Of a stretch of DNA of 64,000 nt, positions 1-12,401 are shown in pieces. Numbering within the stretch: the first letter of the stretch is position 1; each line of letters begins with the position of its first letter. Source of the stretch: Scolanthus callimorphus. Lineage: Eukaryota > Cnidaria > Anthozoa > Actiniaria > Edwardsiidae. A program made the translations under genes and the position numbers. The stretch is taken from the NCBI GenBank assembly GCA_033964015.1, contig CM066916.1, forward strand, positions 11,448,501-11,512,500. The letters are read 5' to 3'. The notes beneath the pieces are model-generated. The model was not told the origin of the DNA, did not search any database, and worked only from the letters and a program-made list of their open reading frames with translations.

Positions 1-3000
1 GTCCTACTGAGCCAGCAAAGATGCAAGCACAGTTTGTGGTGACAGCGCTATGCGTTGCCCCAGATTCATTTGCTTTTGGTAACTCTTGGTAAGTATTTAA
101 AGTTTTGTGTACTTGTTTTATGTGTTTTGTGCGGTTTGTTGATCTCTTTCTCTCTGTGTTTGATCACGTAAGATCTTATGTTTTGTTGTAACTGATCTTT
201 CTTGGCACCTCTAACTTTCCCTTATCGTCGTTAATTTCACTTTCTTCACACGACCTGCTACTTAGTATTTGCCTAAAACATGCATTTCACTTGCTTTCTC
301 TAACCCATGCACTTAACCCTAACCCACAACAATATCAGCTTAAGAAGCGGCATCGTTTTCAGTGTGTTACAATCGAACACTGATAAACACGAGGATCGCG
401 CGTCTAAACAGGTAGCCTAGTTTCTAAGAAACTTGAGTACAATTAATGAGCGAAATAGACAACTTGTTTCTCCCATGTATTTTTCGGCAGTTTTATTGCA
501 AAATTTCAATTCATCTGTTTATTCATAGAGTGTTAAATTTAGTAACACATATAAAGAGTAACTGTGCCCAAGTGAGAAAATACTGAAAATATACCAAGAA
601 GTATTAGGTTTTCCAGACGCGCTTTCTTATTTGCTTACAAGCGAACGGAAAGTTATTAAGACATTTCTTCAGCCTAACAAGACCCTTACGCCACATTTTA
701 TAATTTTCAAGAAACGCGTCTATAGCAAAGAAAGGGTTTAATTTTGATTGATTAAGTAAACCCAACTAAGTGTTTTTAATCCTTGGATATACGAAACTTT
801 AGTAATTGTGACTTTCATCACAAGATGCACCTTGATTAAAACTGAATTGTCAACAGAAAAATTCATGTTGATAGTAGATTAAAAAGGTCTGCAGTGTTTT
901 CCATTAAAGAAGGCCTAAGAATTCATCAAAAGACGCTATAATTGGAATGAAACACAGAGCCAAGTCAAAGATATGTTTTTCTAGGTGACATTATGCAAAC
1001 TGTAAGTAGCATACATAGCAGTTTTTGCGTCAAGTCAAAATGCGTTTTCCTTAATGGAAAATTATGTCATGTGAAATTAAAGTAAGAGGTAATAAGCTTA
1101 CGCCCAAAACTTGTACAAATTTTCTAAATTCTGATCTACATGGGCTACGTTATTTGTTTTGTTTTTCACTTCGTTTTCAGAAACACAGGGCATATCCATA
1201 ATCCTGGTGCGCTACACCTAGCTATGAAAAATCTGCAAAGCCGATTCCATTGCAAAAATGAGACCGAAAGTAATCTATAGCTTTGCCTTTTTAAGCAGTA
1301 ATTGAATTGCAGTAGAATTTTTTAAATACTATTCTATTTTCAAAGGTTTTGTTCGCGAGGTTTGTCCTGCTATTTCCCATTGCTAGTTGTGTAAACACGA
1401 GCTCCAACTCAAGCCACGGGCATGCTGTGTACGTGAAAATGACTTTACGGTCGATTAAACTACTGCCAAAATATTTTCCCTGTAGGACTCATTTTCATTC
1501 TTCACTCCCTAGGAGGTTGATCTCGGAAAGAAGACATTCATATTTCTTCTTTTGTCTACAACGATAATTGCAACACCTATTAGATTGGCCTAAATATAGC
1601 TACCTCAGGTGCCCTAAGGCAGTATTTAAAAAGAACAAACGTTTTCTTAAAGATTTTATCACCTTTTTTTTCACTCATGAACTATCCAATTGGACCAAAC
1701 GTAATGAAATGTCAAACACGCTTTTCCTTCTAGTTTATTTGTAATATTGTACAGGAGCAGGTTGTCATGGTAACATGGGCATGGTGCGTCATATCTCATG
1801 CTGAGGTCTCAAGCCTTATACTCTTTTGATAAACCCAGAACTGGAATTATATTTTAATGTTTTTATTTTCCCTTTGTCTGGCACCCTATTTCATCCCCCC
1901 GAGATTAAAACAAAACAGTAGTTATTACATTATTTATATTGCAAGTGTGCGCTCGATGCCGAGAACTGAGACAAGGGGAGCACGAACATTTCCGTGAATT
2001 GAATTCAAACATGAAGTCCTAGATGACTGAAGTTGTGGGACTGTTCCTCGCAGAGTCTAAGAACGATATGATGCTCTGACCCTTTCTGTGTTGCAATTTG
2101 AACACTGCATTTTATTTGACTGACAAAAATCGTTGAGATTTCTCTCACGTGCCCTAGAGGCAGATTTACTAAAAGGTGAGATATGTTTAATTCTTACAAT
2201 AGCAGGTCTATATTTTAGATTAATCAACAGACTATATCCATATTTAACTCTATACTTTTTATTTTATTTACTTTTTACAACCCGGCATAATTACTTTAAA
2301 ACATTGTCTTTGATGTATTCCGCTGTTTTCCATTTTTTCCGGTTACGAAGCCGATAGTTTTCGTTTCATAACGGAACTGAACCTTCGATAGTCGCTCCAA
2401 TGATATGAATAGATCTTACTTGAGTCTTTGCTAGTGTTGAGTTCAGAAAATCGATCCGTACTGTAGCAGAGAAGAGTGAGCAGGAAAATGTATGAATTGA
2501 ATTCAAGCATAATAGTGAAAGCATGAAACCCTAGATAATTGAAGTGAATTACCGTATTATCACTAATTTTCAGGACATTTTACTTTTGTAATTTTTCAAA
2601 AAAGGTTCAAGTTGTCTCTTGCCAAAATGAGTTGTAATCCAAAAGTATATATCTTTTTAAAACTCTTGAAGGGAAATCAAATGCAAATACTATATTTTCA
2701 TGGGCTACTATTTTAATATTGAGTAATGGTTCAGTAAAACCTAGACTAGGGTCATGTATTTATTGGCGTACACACGAAAAAAGTAAAATCATTAGGCTAC
2801 AAATACGCATTTTAAAGCATTAAAGGAGATAATATATGTATTTGCAACTATGTAAGTCTTGTGTAAACACCTATTTCAGAAAAAAAGTTGTACCATCACA
2901 ACTATCTATCTGTTGTAGTCCGCGATGCATGAGAGCAAATAGATACCAAAAAATATGATCATGGACACTGGTTTTTAGGATAAATAAATACCCTGCGCTA

Positions 3001-4676
3001 CGCTAAATGATTCTGAGTTGTTGCTTGTTAGTTTCTCCTTAGTTTCTCAAATGACGCATCGCGAGTTATTACAGAGAGTTGTGACGGTGCAATCTTTCCT
3101 GAAATTGGTGTATACAACTAGTGTAAAATTCGTAAAATCCCAATATCCCTTTCATTTGTCCGTTTCATTCATTCTGATTGGTCTAGAGACATTTCGTCTG
3201 AATTCATGGTCGAGATCATCTCAAGCAAAGAGGGAATTCGTATAGTTTTTGGACTTGCTGATTAGGTCAAGTTAACTAGTTTAATGATATTAATAATCAT
3301 TTTAGTAGTTTAAGCAAGTTCTTCATTATGGCCCTGTGATTTTCAGAATTCTATGAACGTTTTTACGGTGAAAAATTAACATGTGAATCTACATTGTCAC
3401 AAAGTGTAATTCCCAAAGAAAGTAATTCTCCAGCAAAAACGGGAAAATATGAGACTTGCGCTCAAATGAAACATATTAATTTTAATTTTCGCGTGCGAAA
3501 TTAGGTGCCAAAAATCAAAAGCAACGGTTATAATAATGAACTGCTAGTCAGCCACTACTCTTTTATTATTTTCATTCGATATTAGGAGGTAGAAGTGATT
3601 GTAGAAATCTCAAAATAATCATCTACAAACTACAAAGTTTTATACCTGATCTACTGAATTCCGTCCAAAATATTGCACTACAATCTCTTAAAGAGCCCAC
3701 ATTAACCACTCCTTTGTTATTGTTTCTGTTCGATATTAGAGGACGAATTGCGTGTAGAAACCTCTAAAAACGAAGTTTCGTATTTGATTTAACAAATTCA
3801 ATCGAGAACATTGCTCTATATACTCTAAATCAGCCGATGGAAATGGATGGTTTTTCCAACTTGGTATGTTGCTATGCTGTCCCAAAATGGCGGCTGTTAG
3901 TGTCGTTTAAAAGGGATGTTTTCTCCCGACTCGGGCGAATTTATTTTTTACGCCCACTTCAAGATGGCGGCTAGTTATGTATAAATATTCATTATGATTC
4001 ACATATTCTCGTTCTATGAGTGAATAAAAAGTAGGATGTTGACTCGTAGCTCATTTGTAAGATGTTGGGTTATGAATACGTAATTCACACAATAACTTGC
4101 CTTAAAAATTTCTAAATCGCCCGACTCGGTATGTCGCTTTGTTGACCCCCGCCAATGTTAGACCGCATTCTATCTTATTGTATACTTTAAAATACTTTTA
4201 ATAGTTGTTTGTTTGACATTTGATACAAGTGTAATTGGGTTTTATATGCGCTTTTTAACTTGTTTATTCTGTTGCTAGGTTACGGGTTTTTGTTCTTCAA
4301 GCACCATAACGTCAGCACCTCAACTAGCTCCAAATACAAAATTTCTAAATTTATATTTTCTTTTTCCGGTAAATTGCACTCGAAATTTTCCAATGCCTGA
4401 CTACTCAGTTGCTCGTTCAGTTACTGTTCGATGAAATAAACTGATTGATTGATCGTTAAAAACCACAGGTTGTAACGGAGGACGCGTAACTGTTGGTTTC
4501 GTGTGGGGACCTTTTCGGTGTTTATTTCCATACTCTGGTTTCATACCATGCCTGCTAGCACGTGCGTGGTGTCGATTACGAGGCAAAAGGTCGTCTTCGA
4601 CTGTCTAGCTCGTTGAGAAACGGTGTTGCTATGGATACCGTACATATTCTTTGACTAAGTGCCAAGCACTTTATAT
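1..4676. other. No gene recognised
   Basis: AT-rich non-coding DNA. Weak repeats: GTGAATTGAATTCAAACATG near 1995 echoes GTATGAATTGAATTCAAGC near 2489. A diverged tandem pair lies at 3561-3838. Confidence 0.5.
3561..3838 (+). repeat. Diverged tandem pair, unit about 150 bases
   Basis: TTCGATATTAG, then TGTAGAAA..TCTAAAA, then ATTGC.CTA, occur in the same order starting near 3573 and 3727. Confidence 0.5.
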
Positions 4677-4805
4677 TTTAGAGACGGGCTTGAGATAATT
4701 TCCAAAAAAATATTAGTTATAACTTAGGGTTCAAGATGTGTTTTAGAGACGGGCTTGAGATAATTTCCGAGAAAATATTGGTTTTAACTTAGGGTTCAAG
4801 ATGTG
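4677..4805 (+). repeat. Tandem repeat, two 64-base units
   Basis: TTTTAGAGACGGGCTTGAGA begins both units; they differ at a few positions and both end TTCAAGATGTG. Confidence 0.9.
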
Positions 4806-4893
4806 TATGTTCTTAGACATAAAAAAATCTCTCTCGCTGTTCTTAGTTATTTGTTTTCCACTTCTCACATGATGTGCCAAAAATGTAACAGTA

Positions 4894-5155
4894 TATACCG
4901 TTTCCGGGAAACGTTGTCACTCAAAAAGCCTATAAGCATGAAGCGCAAAGGATGATGGGGGCATCTAAACTGCTACTCTTTGATCTGAATTCAGACAGTT
5001 ATCGCAACCTTAGTGAAATGATCAAATTTCAGCACATTTCAAAGCATGTTTGTTTCTAATATTTTACAGAAATTTAAATAAATATTTACCCATACTCCCT
5101 AGCGCACCAAGCTTATATGCTTTTTTGGGTGACAACGTATCCCGGAAAGGGTATA
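4894..5155. mobile_element. MITE with TATACC...GGTATA ends, copy 1
   Basis: Inverted ends around TTTCCGGGAAACGTTGTCAC and GTGACAACGTATCCCGGAAA, then (A)AAAAGC. The interior (GGATGATGGGGGCATC, CTCCCTAGCGCACCAAGC) recurs reversed at 51619-51871. Confidence 0.85.
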
Positions 5156-5349
5156 TGAAATATTTATACCTGGAGCCAACTTAAATTTGATATGCGCGCT
5201 GTACCGATGGTGGGTCCATTAGAAGGGAGGGGCTACGGTCCTGAATAGTGGCAAAGCCTCGCCCCCAAACATATAGACAGCATTGGACGATTCCTGCTAT
5301 AAGAGCTCGCACTCGTTTAGAAATGCTATCGGCGTGTATAGGGCTGGTT

Positions 5350-5972
5350 TGTGTTTAGACTAGAACGCAAGCGCAGACCCCAAAGTCGAGACGTTGCGTT
5401 CACTTGTGTTTGCGCTTGTGTCTAGTGTGAATCAAGCGAACGCAAGTGAAAGCAAATTAAGTAATCATCCATGCAAGAAGGAACCGAAACTCCATTGTTC
5501 TACGGCATTCAGGGTTCCCCACATAAGATGTGTTCCATTCTTTTACCACAGAAAGTTGTCATGACTAGTAACATAATACAAGTAAAACAATTATTGATTT
5601 CGACTTGGCTTGAGAAAATATTGCGATAATAACTCTCCAGACCAATCAGATTAAAGAAAAACAAAGGAAAGAGAATCACTATTTTACGCTAGGTTCCCCA
5701 TATACGAAGTCTTTAAAATCGTATATCCTGTATATGAGTACCACATGTGCTTATATCTTACCATAAATCCTGAGAAAAGTCTTTCTTTCATGGTAATTTG
5801 ACCAATTTTTGTGTCTAAGCGAATGAAATCGCCGATATTTTCAATAGAAAATAATTGCATTCCAGCATGCTCTGCCGTTGGCTTGGGTAGTTCTTATACG
5901 GACCATTATTATGTAAAATAATGTTGAGTTTAGCTTGCGCTTGCGATTGCGATTGCGTTTGTGTTTAAACAT
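5350..5972. mobile_element. Possible MITE with GCGCTTGCG-rich ends
   Basis: GTTTAGACTAGAACGCAAGC at the left pairs loosely with GCGATTGCGTTTGTGTTTAA at the right. Weak. Confidence 0.4.
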
Positions 5973-6746
5973 AACTACCAAGATGCAGTTCGCGCGTTCT
6001 TTACACGTTACTCGTTACACTGGGATCTCCCACTGTCATTCACTTTCACTAGCGTTATGCATCGTCGAAAGAAGGAAAACTTTGAGATGTCGTTAGTCCC
6101 ATTCGACAGGCTACTGTGTCGCTACTTAACAAGGGCCACTCAACATGTCAGGCGATAGAAGCACCATCTAGTCTCTGTGGCTCCACGTAAGCTAGGAAAC
6201 AACGCGACAAGCATTTGGGGATTGTTAAAACTTGCCAGGTTTCGTAACGGTTAGAGCTTTCTTCTGCTAAACGATTAGAGGAAGGCTTTTTGCGCAACAT
6301 GTAGTCTGAGAAATTTGTAATAATACACTAAGGTCTAACTGTAAAAACGTGATATAACGCAAAAAAAAAAACCTGAACAGTTTTCAATACATGGTTTTGA
6401 AACTTTCCTTGTCTAAACAGGAATATTTTTTTTTATACAAATGGTAGATTAAACCTCTTATCTCAAAAGTACGCCTCCTGCAACAAATCAAAAAGCAAAC
6501 ACAAAATGATAAAACTGCTTCAGTTTTGTTTTACTTCCCAACAATACAATCTCAAGCTTTTGTATTTTTATTGTTTATCAATACAGGGGCGCGTGAAAGG
6601 AAGATAAAGCAGAGAACCATAAATTTTCCTTCAAGAACTAAAGAAAACAAATATGACAATAATCAATAAGTATCTCATGACAGGGATTTTTTTTTATGGG
6701 ATCCGTGTATGTGCCGTGAGGTTTTGGGGAAAATGCTACTGCCAAT

Positions 6747-6948
6747 CTCGTACCCAGAGCCCGTCATCTTTTGGCCAGCGGCAAGATTCAGGGGAATCGA
6801 TTTTTTAAAAACCAGATTCTGGGTTTCCGGTTTGATTGTTGTATGAAAGTTCGTTACGTTTTTGACCTACCACGCATGCTCACAAATCGGATTCCCCCAG
6901 GCCCTGAATCTTGCCGCTGGCCAAAAGATGACGGGCTCTGGGTACGAG
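6747..6948. mobile_element. Foldback MITE, 202 bp
   Basis: Arms CTCGTACCCAGAGCCCGTCA and complement continue about 45 bases (TTTTGGCCAGCGGCAAGATT). A related single end is at 41580-41650. Confidence 0.85.
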
Positions 6949-9900
6949 GTTGTGCTACTGCTCGAAGTTCGGATAATTGAGCATGCGCGCCATTGAGCTG
7001 GAAGCACAGTTCGTTATCATGGAATTTTTCATAATTTTCTAAGTAAAATAAAACGTCCTGTGATCGTTTAGACAATTGCAGAACACAGCTTTTGACTTTT
7101 TATCTTTCAAAGGAAATGTTTTACAACAATTAATTTCAAGTATGAATTCATTTGACAGGTGTCACCCGGCCAAAAGTCAGACCTCAAGAATGCGAAAATT
7201 CGAGAAAGATCCTCTACTAGATCCTTTAGTGATAACTTGTTAAATATATTCTGCAAAGTTCACGTTTTCTTATTGATACTATATAAAGCTCGTCTGGAAA
7301 ATTAACTAGGTTTCTGATGCGCAAAAAACAGCCGGCTCTTGATGTCAATTCGTGTGAAGGTGCATTGTCTGCATTTCTCATATGGAACAACCATTTGCAG
7401 ATTAGCCAGTAAAAAAATCTAATTGTCTTGTAGCTAATCTCTTTACACAAAGAGCTTTTCCAAATTTTTGTCTAAAATTCTAGAAAAGACATTGAAGACG
7501 CAGCATGTGAAAGCAATTATGTGCAGAGTTAATAGTCCGTAACGCTACTGGCCCGGCCGGCGTGTAATAATCAATAAAACGCTTGGTATGCAGATCTTGA
7601 CTCATTTTACGTGCGAAATCGATACGACCTAGACATCAGAGTAGCGTCCCTTCGCGTGAGTCGCTACTTAAAACGCCAGGTCCTTTCTTATTCGCTTGAT
7701 AGTCAACTTTGCGCGTACAACTAATAGGGACTCCGGAACAAAAATGGCCTTCAATTCAGGAGAACTGTAAGTAAACTTGGTGTATACAAGGCATTTTCTT
7801 AGCTAAGTGGTTTGGTTACGCTTTTAATTGATCAAACTATGAGAATGTTTATAGCTTTGTTAGTTAAAGATACTTGTAGTTTATAAGGCCTCGTGGGTTT
7901 ATTTAAAGTTATTTTCTAAAGGGGACGTGTTGTAGCTAAGTTTGCTATATGCTTCAGACACCTGCAGGCTTTGTAAACATTAGTATTTGAACAGCACAGA
8001 GCAACATACTCTAGCGCACAGAAGCACTGTTTAAATTGAAAACTGAGAAGAGGGTCACTCTAAACACGCTGCGGTTAGAGTGTGGTTTGTTGGAATTTTT
8101 GTTTTCCTTTGCATCTAAAGGTATAAGTATAAGTCAACGCGAAGTTTAAAGAACGTGCTCTCGAAAGCACCTAGGAGCTTTTCTTAAGGGGATTACTAAG
8201 TCACAGCTTTTCGTGTTGAAGCTTAAACACAGAGCGGTGGCATTGTTAAAGAACGCTAGGTTTAACCTGTATGGAAATTCCAACCTTTTCTTGCGCAATT
8301 CGAAACTTCTTTTCTAGTTTCGCTGTTCAATTACAAGCTTAGCTAAACATCTCTCCGGATCCTAAATCCGTTTTCATAAACATCCGACAAATTAGCGAGC
8401 AATTTATCTAGCGATCAATTTGTGAATTTAGCGATATAATCCAATCAGTTTCACGCGATCGCTCAGTCACCGTAAAAATGCAATACAAGCATCAAATCAT
8501 GACACAAAGATCTCACACTTTCCATTTTTTAAACAGGTTGAATTAACGTATTGTAAAAATCCTATTTCTCAAGGAGTCCGAACACTATAGACTAACACTA
8601 TTATAGGTTGTACTTTTAACACAGTTTTCAATCAGCTGTTTTTCGAGTGCATTCCCGCATGCCATGCAGCACGCATCTCCAATGGCATGGGAACGTCGAA
8701 ATTGCCTAGTCATGCAACCTTATTTCAGACAGGATCATGCTGTTTGTGGTACTGCATGCAACGCTATACGGAAGTTAAGAAAACAGTTATAAGAAAGAGC
8801 AAAATAATTAGAGCTTTTAATATGGAACTTCCACGCACGGAAATGCACTGTAAAGTGTCGAGAAGAGAGGGGACGCGTTTCTAGGTCACGTGTGATTAAA
8901 AGTGCGCTGTCCCAGGTCAAAATTTAAGAGAAATCATGTTCACTTCGGTCAAGTGCTAATGAAAAAATCCTTGTTTTTCATGTCTGAGGTTGAACAAGTT
9001 TGATCCTAGCTTCTAAATGTTTATTTTTGTTAAAAGGCAATTTTGTTACGTTTCATTAGACGATCTTAATCAAAACTATTTCGATACATATTAGTTCCTA
9101 TAATCTCCAAGTTTATCACATGCCTTTTGGTTCATATATTCTAAGATGTAAATGTCTTTCAGCGAAGCTAGATTTTATATTAAGTATCTTAATAACTTCA
9201 GGCTGATTTTCTAAACAGAGCGATCACGGTGGCTCGTGACCGTGAAAATCATATTCAATGGAGCTGAACATATTTAGACAAAGTGCAGGAAGTTCTGTGC
9301 AAGCACTTCGCAATGTTTGTATCTTGTGCATTTTTGAAACGTGATGTTTCTCATATTCGGGGAGCTCGAGAACGTTTTCGAGCGCTTCATGTGTATGTGA
9401 CACACTAACATAATTAACAGGCAAAATAAACTGTTTTTAGAACAGTAAATACTTTATCTAGTTGGCTGTAATGCGGGCATGAACATGTGGGACAGCCCAA
9501 GTTATCTTTATTGATTAATTAAGAGTTTAACTCGGCTAATTTGTTTTCCTTTGCTATTAATTATTTGCAAAGAAAGACACATGGTCACCAGCTAAACACT
9601 GTCTTTTTTCCATGATAACCTATACTAGCAGTCATTTTGTATCAAGATTTTTTGCGATAAGCCTCAACAAATATAGTGTTTTGTTTGGGTCATCAGTAAC
9701 CAAGCGAAGGTCATGCTAAAAGATATTTAATTTCCGCTTGAGGTAGCGTGAGTAGGGGGACGGACGCCATGTCTAAAGTATCACGTTGACATCTCAATAA
9801 AACCAGCTTTTGGAAAGATAAAACCACTCTTGTTGAGAGTGCTATGGCATTCAAAATATTCATGCTAAGCATGGGACCTTGGGGCTTGAACTGTTTCCTT

Positions 9901-9983
9901 GACAACGAAAAGCATCTACCGGGTCGTTTCAGCTCTTCCTTGTTCTTGTATAGATTTGGTTAGAGTATTTGCTTATATATTAA
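6949..9983. other. No gene recognised
   Basis: Non-coding. A possible start-like AAAATGGCC with donor GTAAGT at 7744-7772 is noted but not supported as an exon. Confidence 0.45.
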
Positions 9984-10324
9984 CAGGGTCGGTCCGTAAA
10001 GAATCTTCAGTAAAAATTTCCAAAACATTTTCAAAGCCCATTGACCTAAATTTCCAAAACCACAATATGAAAACAAATGAGTGGAATTCATGAGATAAAA
10101 ACAATCAAAATCAGAAACCCTCACGACAGTTCAGTTCAGTGTTCAGTTCCTCGCTTATTGATAAAATATTTTTTCAGTTCTATTTTTTTTCCGGTAGGCC
10201 TCAATAAATTCAATAAAATGAATAGGCAGACAGAAAATTGAGACGAAAATTAATAATTTTTCCATAGCCCATTTGAAAAAGTTCCTTTTTCCAAAACTTT
10301 CCAAAACCTGTACGGACCCTGTGT
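9984..10324. mobile_element. Possible MITE with ACAGGGTC ends
   Basis: ACAGGGTCGGTCCGTAAAG at the left, CTGTACGGACCCTGT at the right, with TTTCCAAAAC repeats on both sides. Confidence 0.5.
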
Positions 10325-10546
10325 GTGGTTATACCTCAATTATCGTAGCCAATACGCCCATATTTTTAGGGGAAAAAACGAATTTTTATTACACCATTTA
10401 AATGCCTCTTTTGGAGTATCGTCTTTATTTCTCAGCCACGAATCAGGTTTCTGTTTGCTAATTTCCAACTACGCCACGCCTTTTTTGCACGCTTTGCATT
10501 CTCAAAAAGAAACGGTTTTTTTTTTATATAAACACCAATGAAGTAC

Positions 10547-10635
10547 CGCACACTTGCCTGTGTCTCATGTTCGATTTTTAGGTTTTACTAAAAAAATGAC
10601 AATTTAGTATTCCATTGATGTTTATAAAGTAAACA
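10547..10635 (+). repeat. Empty-site copy of repeat A
   Basis: Matches 57597-57646 plus 58305-58370 without the 0.66-kb insertion. Shared blocks: ACACTTGCCTGTG, TTTTTAG, GTTTTACT, CAATTT, CATTGAT. Confidence 0.65.
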
Positions 10636-12401
10636 GAACATTACGACACGACCGCTTGAAGATACGAATTATTTTTTATACCTTAAAAAACAAAATACCT
10701 TTTTTGTAATAATCAAAAATTCCTGCTCGCTTTAATCTTGAGTGTCATCGCACTTTTAATTTTTAGTGCACAAATCAATTTCTTTTGAAGAAATGAGAAA
10801 CCTCAATTAAACTAAACTTTTTTAACTTAAGCTTTCAGCTTTTATAAATACTGTTTAGTTTCTATTTACACAATCTTTATTATTTTTGACAAAACCTTTA
10901 GTAATAGAAAAATTTTAATAACTGGCCTATTCGATGTCTGTTTTCAGTATTTTTCAAGTAAGTGTTTGGTCTCCTCTGTTTGGTAAATCTCTCGCCCACA
11001 CAAAATTTTTTTCCGAATCAATAAATTTCCTTCGCCTCGAGCTATGACCTATGAATTCTAAAAGCCTTCTTATTGCATTAAACCCACTTAACTTACTGAA
11101 TGTGAGCAATAAATAGCAAGCCACGGATAGCAATTAGTGACTCCTAAATCCATTACGGTCGATTACACTGCACCACTCTCGAATAAGTGCTTTATGCGAA
11201 GGCTTGTTAGACGAGAGATTAGTTAAGAAGCCGGTGCCTTAGCTAAAGCCAAACAGTGACATTTAAAGGAATATTTGCAGGAACGAAACTAAACAAATCC
11301 TAACAGCTTCCAGGTTTAATAGACGAGGCTCAAACTCCTTCGAGTCAGACTGAGGTGAATAACATGAGCTGCATCTTCGTATGGTATGACAAGCACAAAA
11401 TTTAGTTGAAATCTTACATTTTAGGTAAAACGTTTTATTCTTTATTTTACTTTCCATACCTTTAACTATTCCCGAAATTAGCTTTTATGCAGGATTTGAA
11501 GAGATAGCAAATGATTTGCAAGATTATTTAGACTTCCTTAATGGGCATTTTAAAAGAAATGGTAAAAGATATTCCAGCTTTTTATTTTAGTTCTTATCAT
11601 GCTTCCTTTTCATTCAAACGCCAGAACTTTGAAACTTTATAGATAAGATATCAATCAAACCGAAAATGTTTATATCTTATTCCAAGTATATGTAGCTTAT
11701 ACACAGTATTTATTTAGATATTCTATAGCAATTTATCCATGTAGCTACCATATTTGTATATAGTTATTAGCCATACAATATGGCATTGCTGTTGCCTTAG
11801 CACCGACTCCCTACGCCATGGAGTTCATACACATAATTCATTCGCGCATCAAAACATCGTTGCACTCGAGCGCTGTTTACATTGCACTCGAGCACCGTTT
11901 ACATTATTGTTCTCGTTCAAAAAGGTAACTTGTGCGAGCACTTCTAACGTTCGCTTTTCGTGCAATAATTCACTGCGTTTTCCCTTATTTATTGTAAAAA
12001 TTGTATTTCTAAAATATGACACTCATTAGCACTGGGAGATTTTTTTTCGCACAGCACAATCATCATCCACGTGACCTCACTAACTAACGGTTCTTAATTA
12101 ACATCTATTTTCCTGTGCACCTTTGCAATCTTAATTTCTTTATAACGCACTGTTCTTTAACATGCACCTTCCCTACGTCCGCGCTAACCCCAAACTAACC
12201 CAACTCCTGACTTGGCCTGAATTGAGATTGTGTATCCTCTCGCCCGTGCATATCCCGCGGATGACTCGACTGTCACGCGCGTGACTCGAGTATCCCGCGG
12301 GATCATGCGCGAGGACGGAGGCACACGCTTGAAATTCCTGCCTGTCACGCTACTCTGTCACGCTACTCTCTAAACATACGTGTTTGTGCGTTACTTTCCA
12401 G
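10636..12401. other. 5' flank of the coiled-coil gene
   Basis: AT-rich. A 23-base direct repeat (TTGCACTCGAGC.CTGTTTACA) lies at 11850-11905. The last 20 bases form the acceptor of exon 1. Confidence 0.5.

Noticed and set aside
1..88. ATG at 21 with an open frame up to a strong donor GTAAGTATT at 89
   Set aside because: Only 23 codons, no homology seen, and no downstream exon found; could be the tail exon of a gene outside the window but cannot be supported.
7744..7768. AAAATGGCC start followed by GTAAGT donor as first coding exon of the coiled-coil gene
   Set aside because: Splicing to the 12402 acceptor would put the long ORF out of frame. It might be a UTR exon but nothing shows it.
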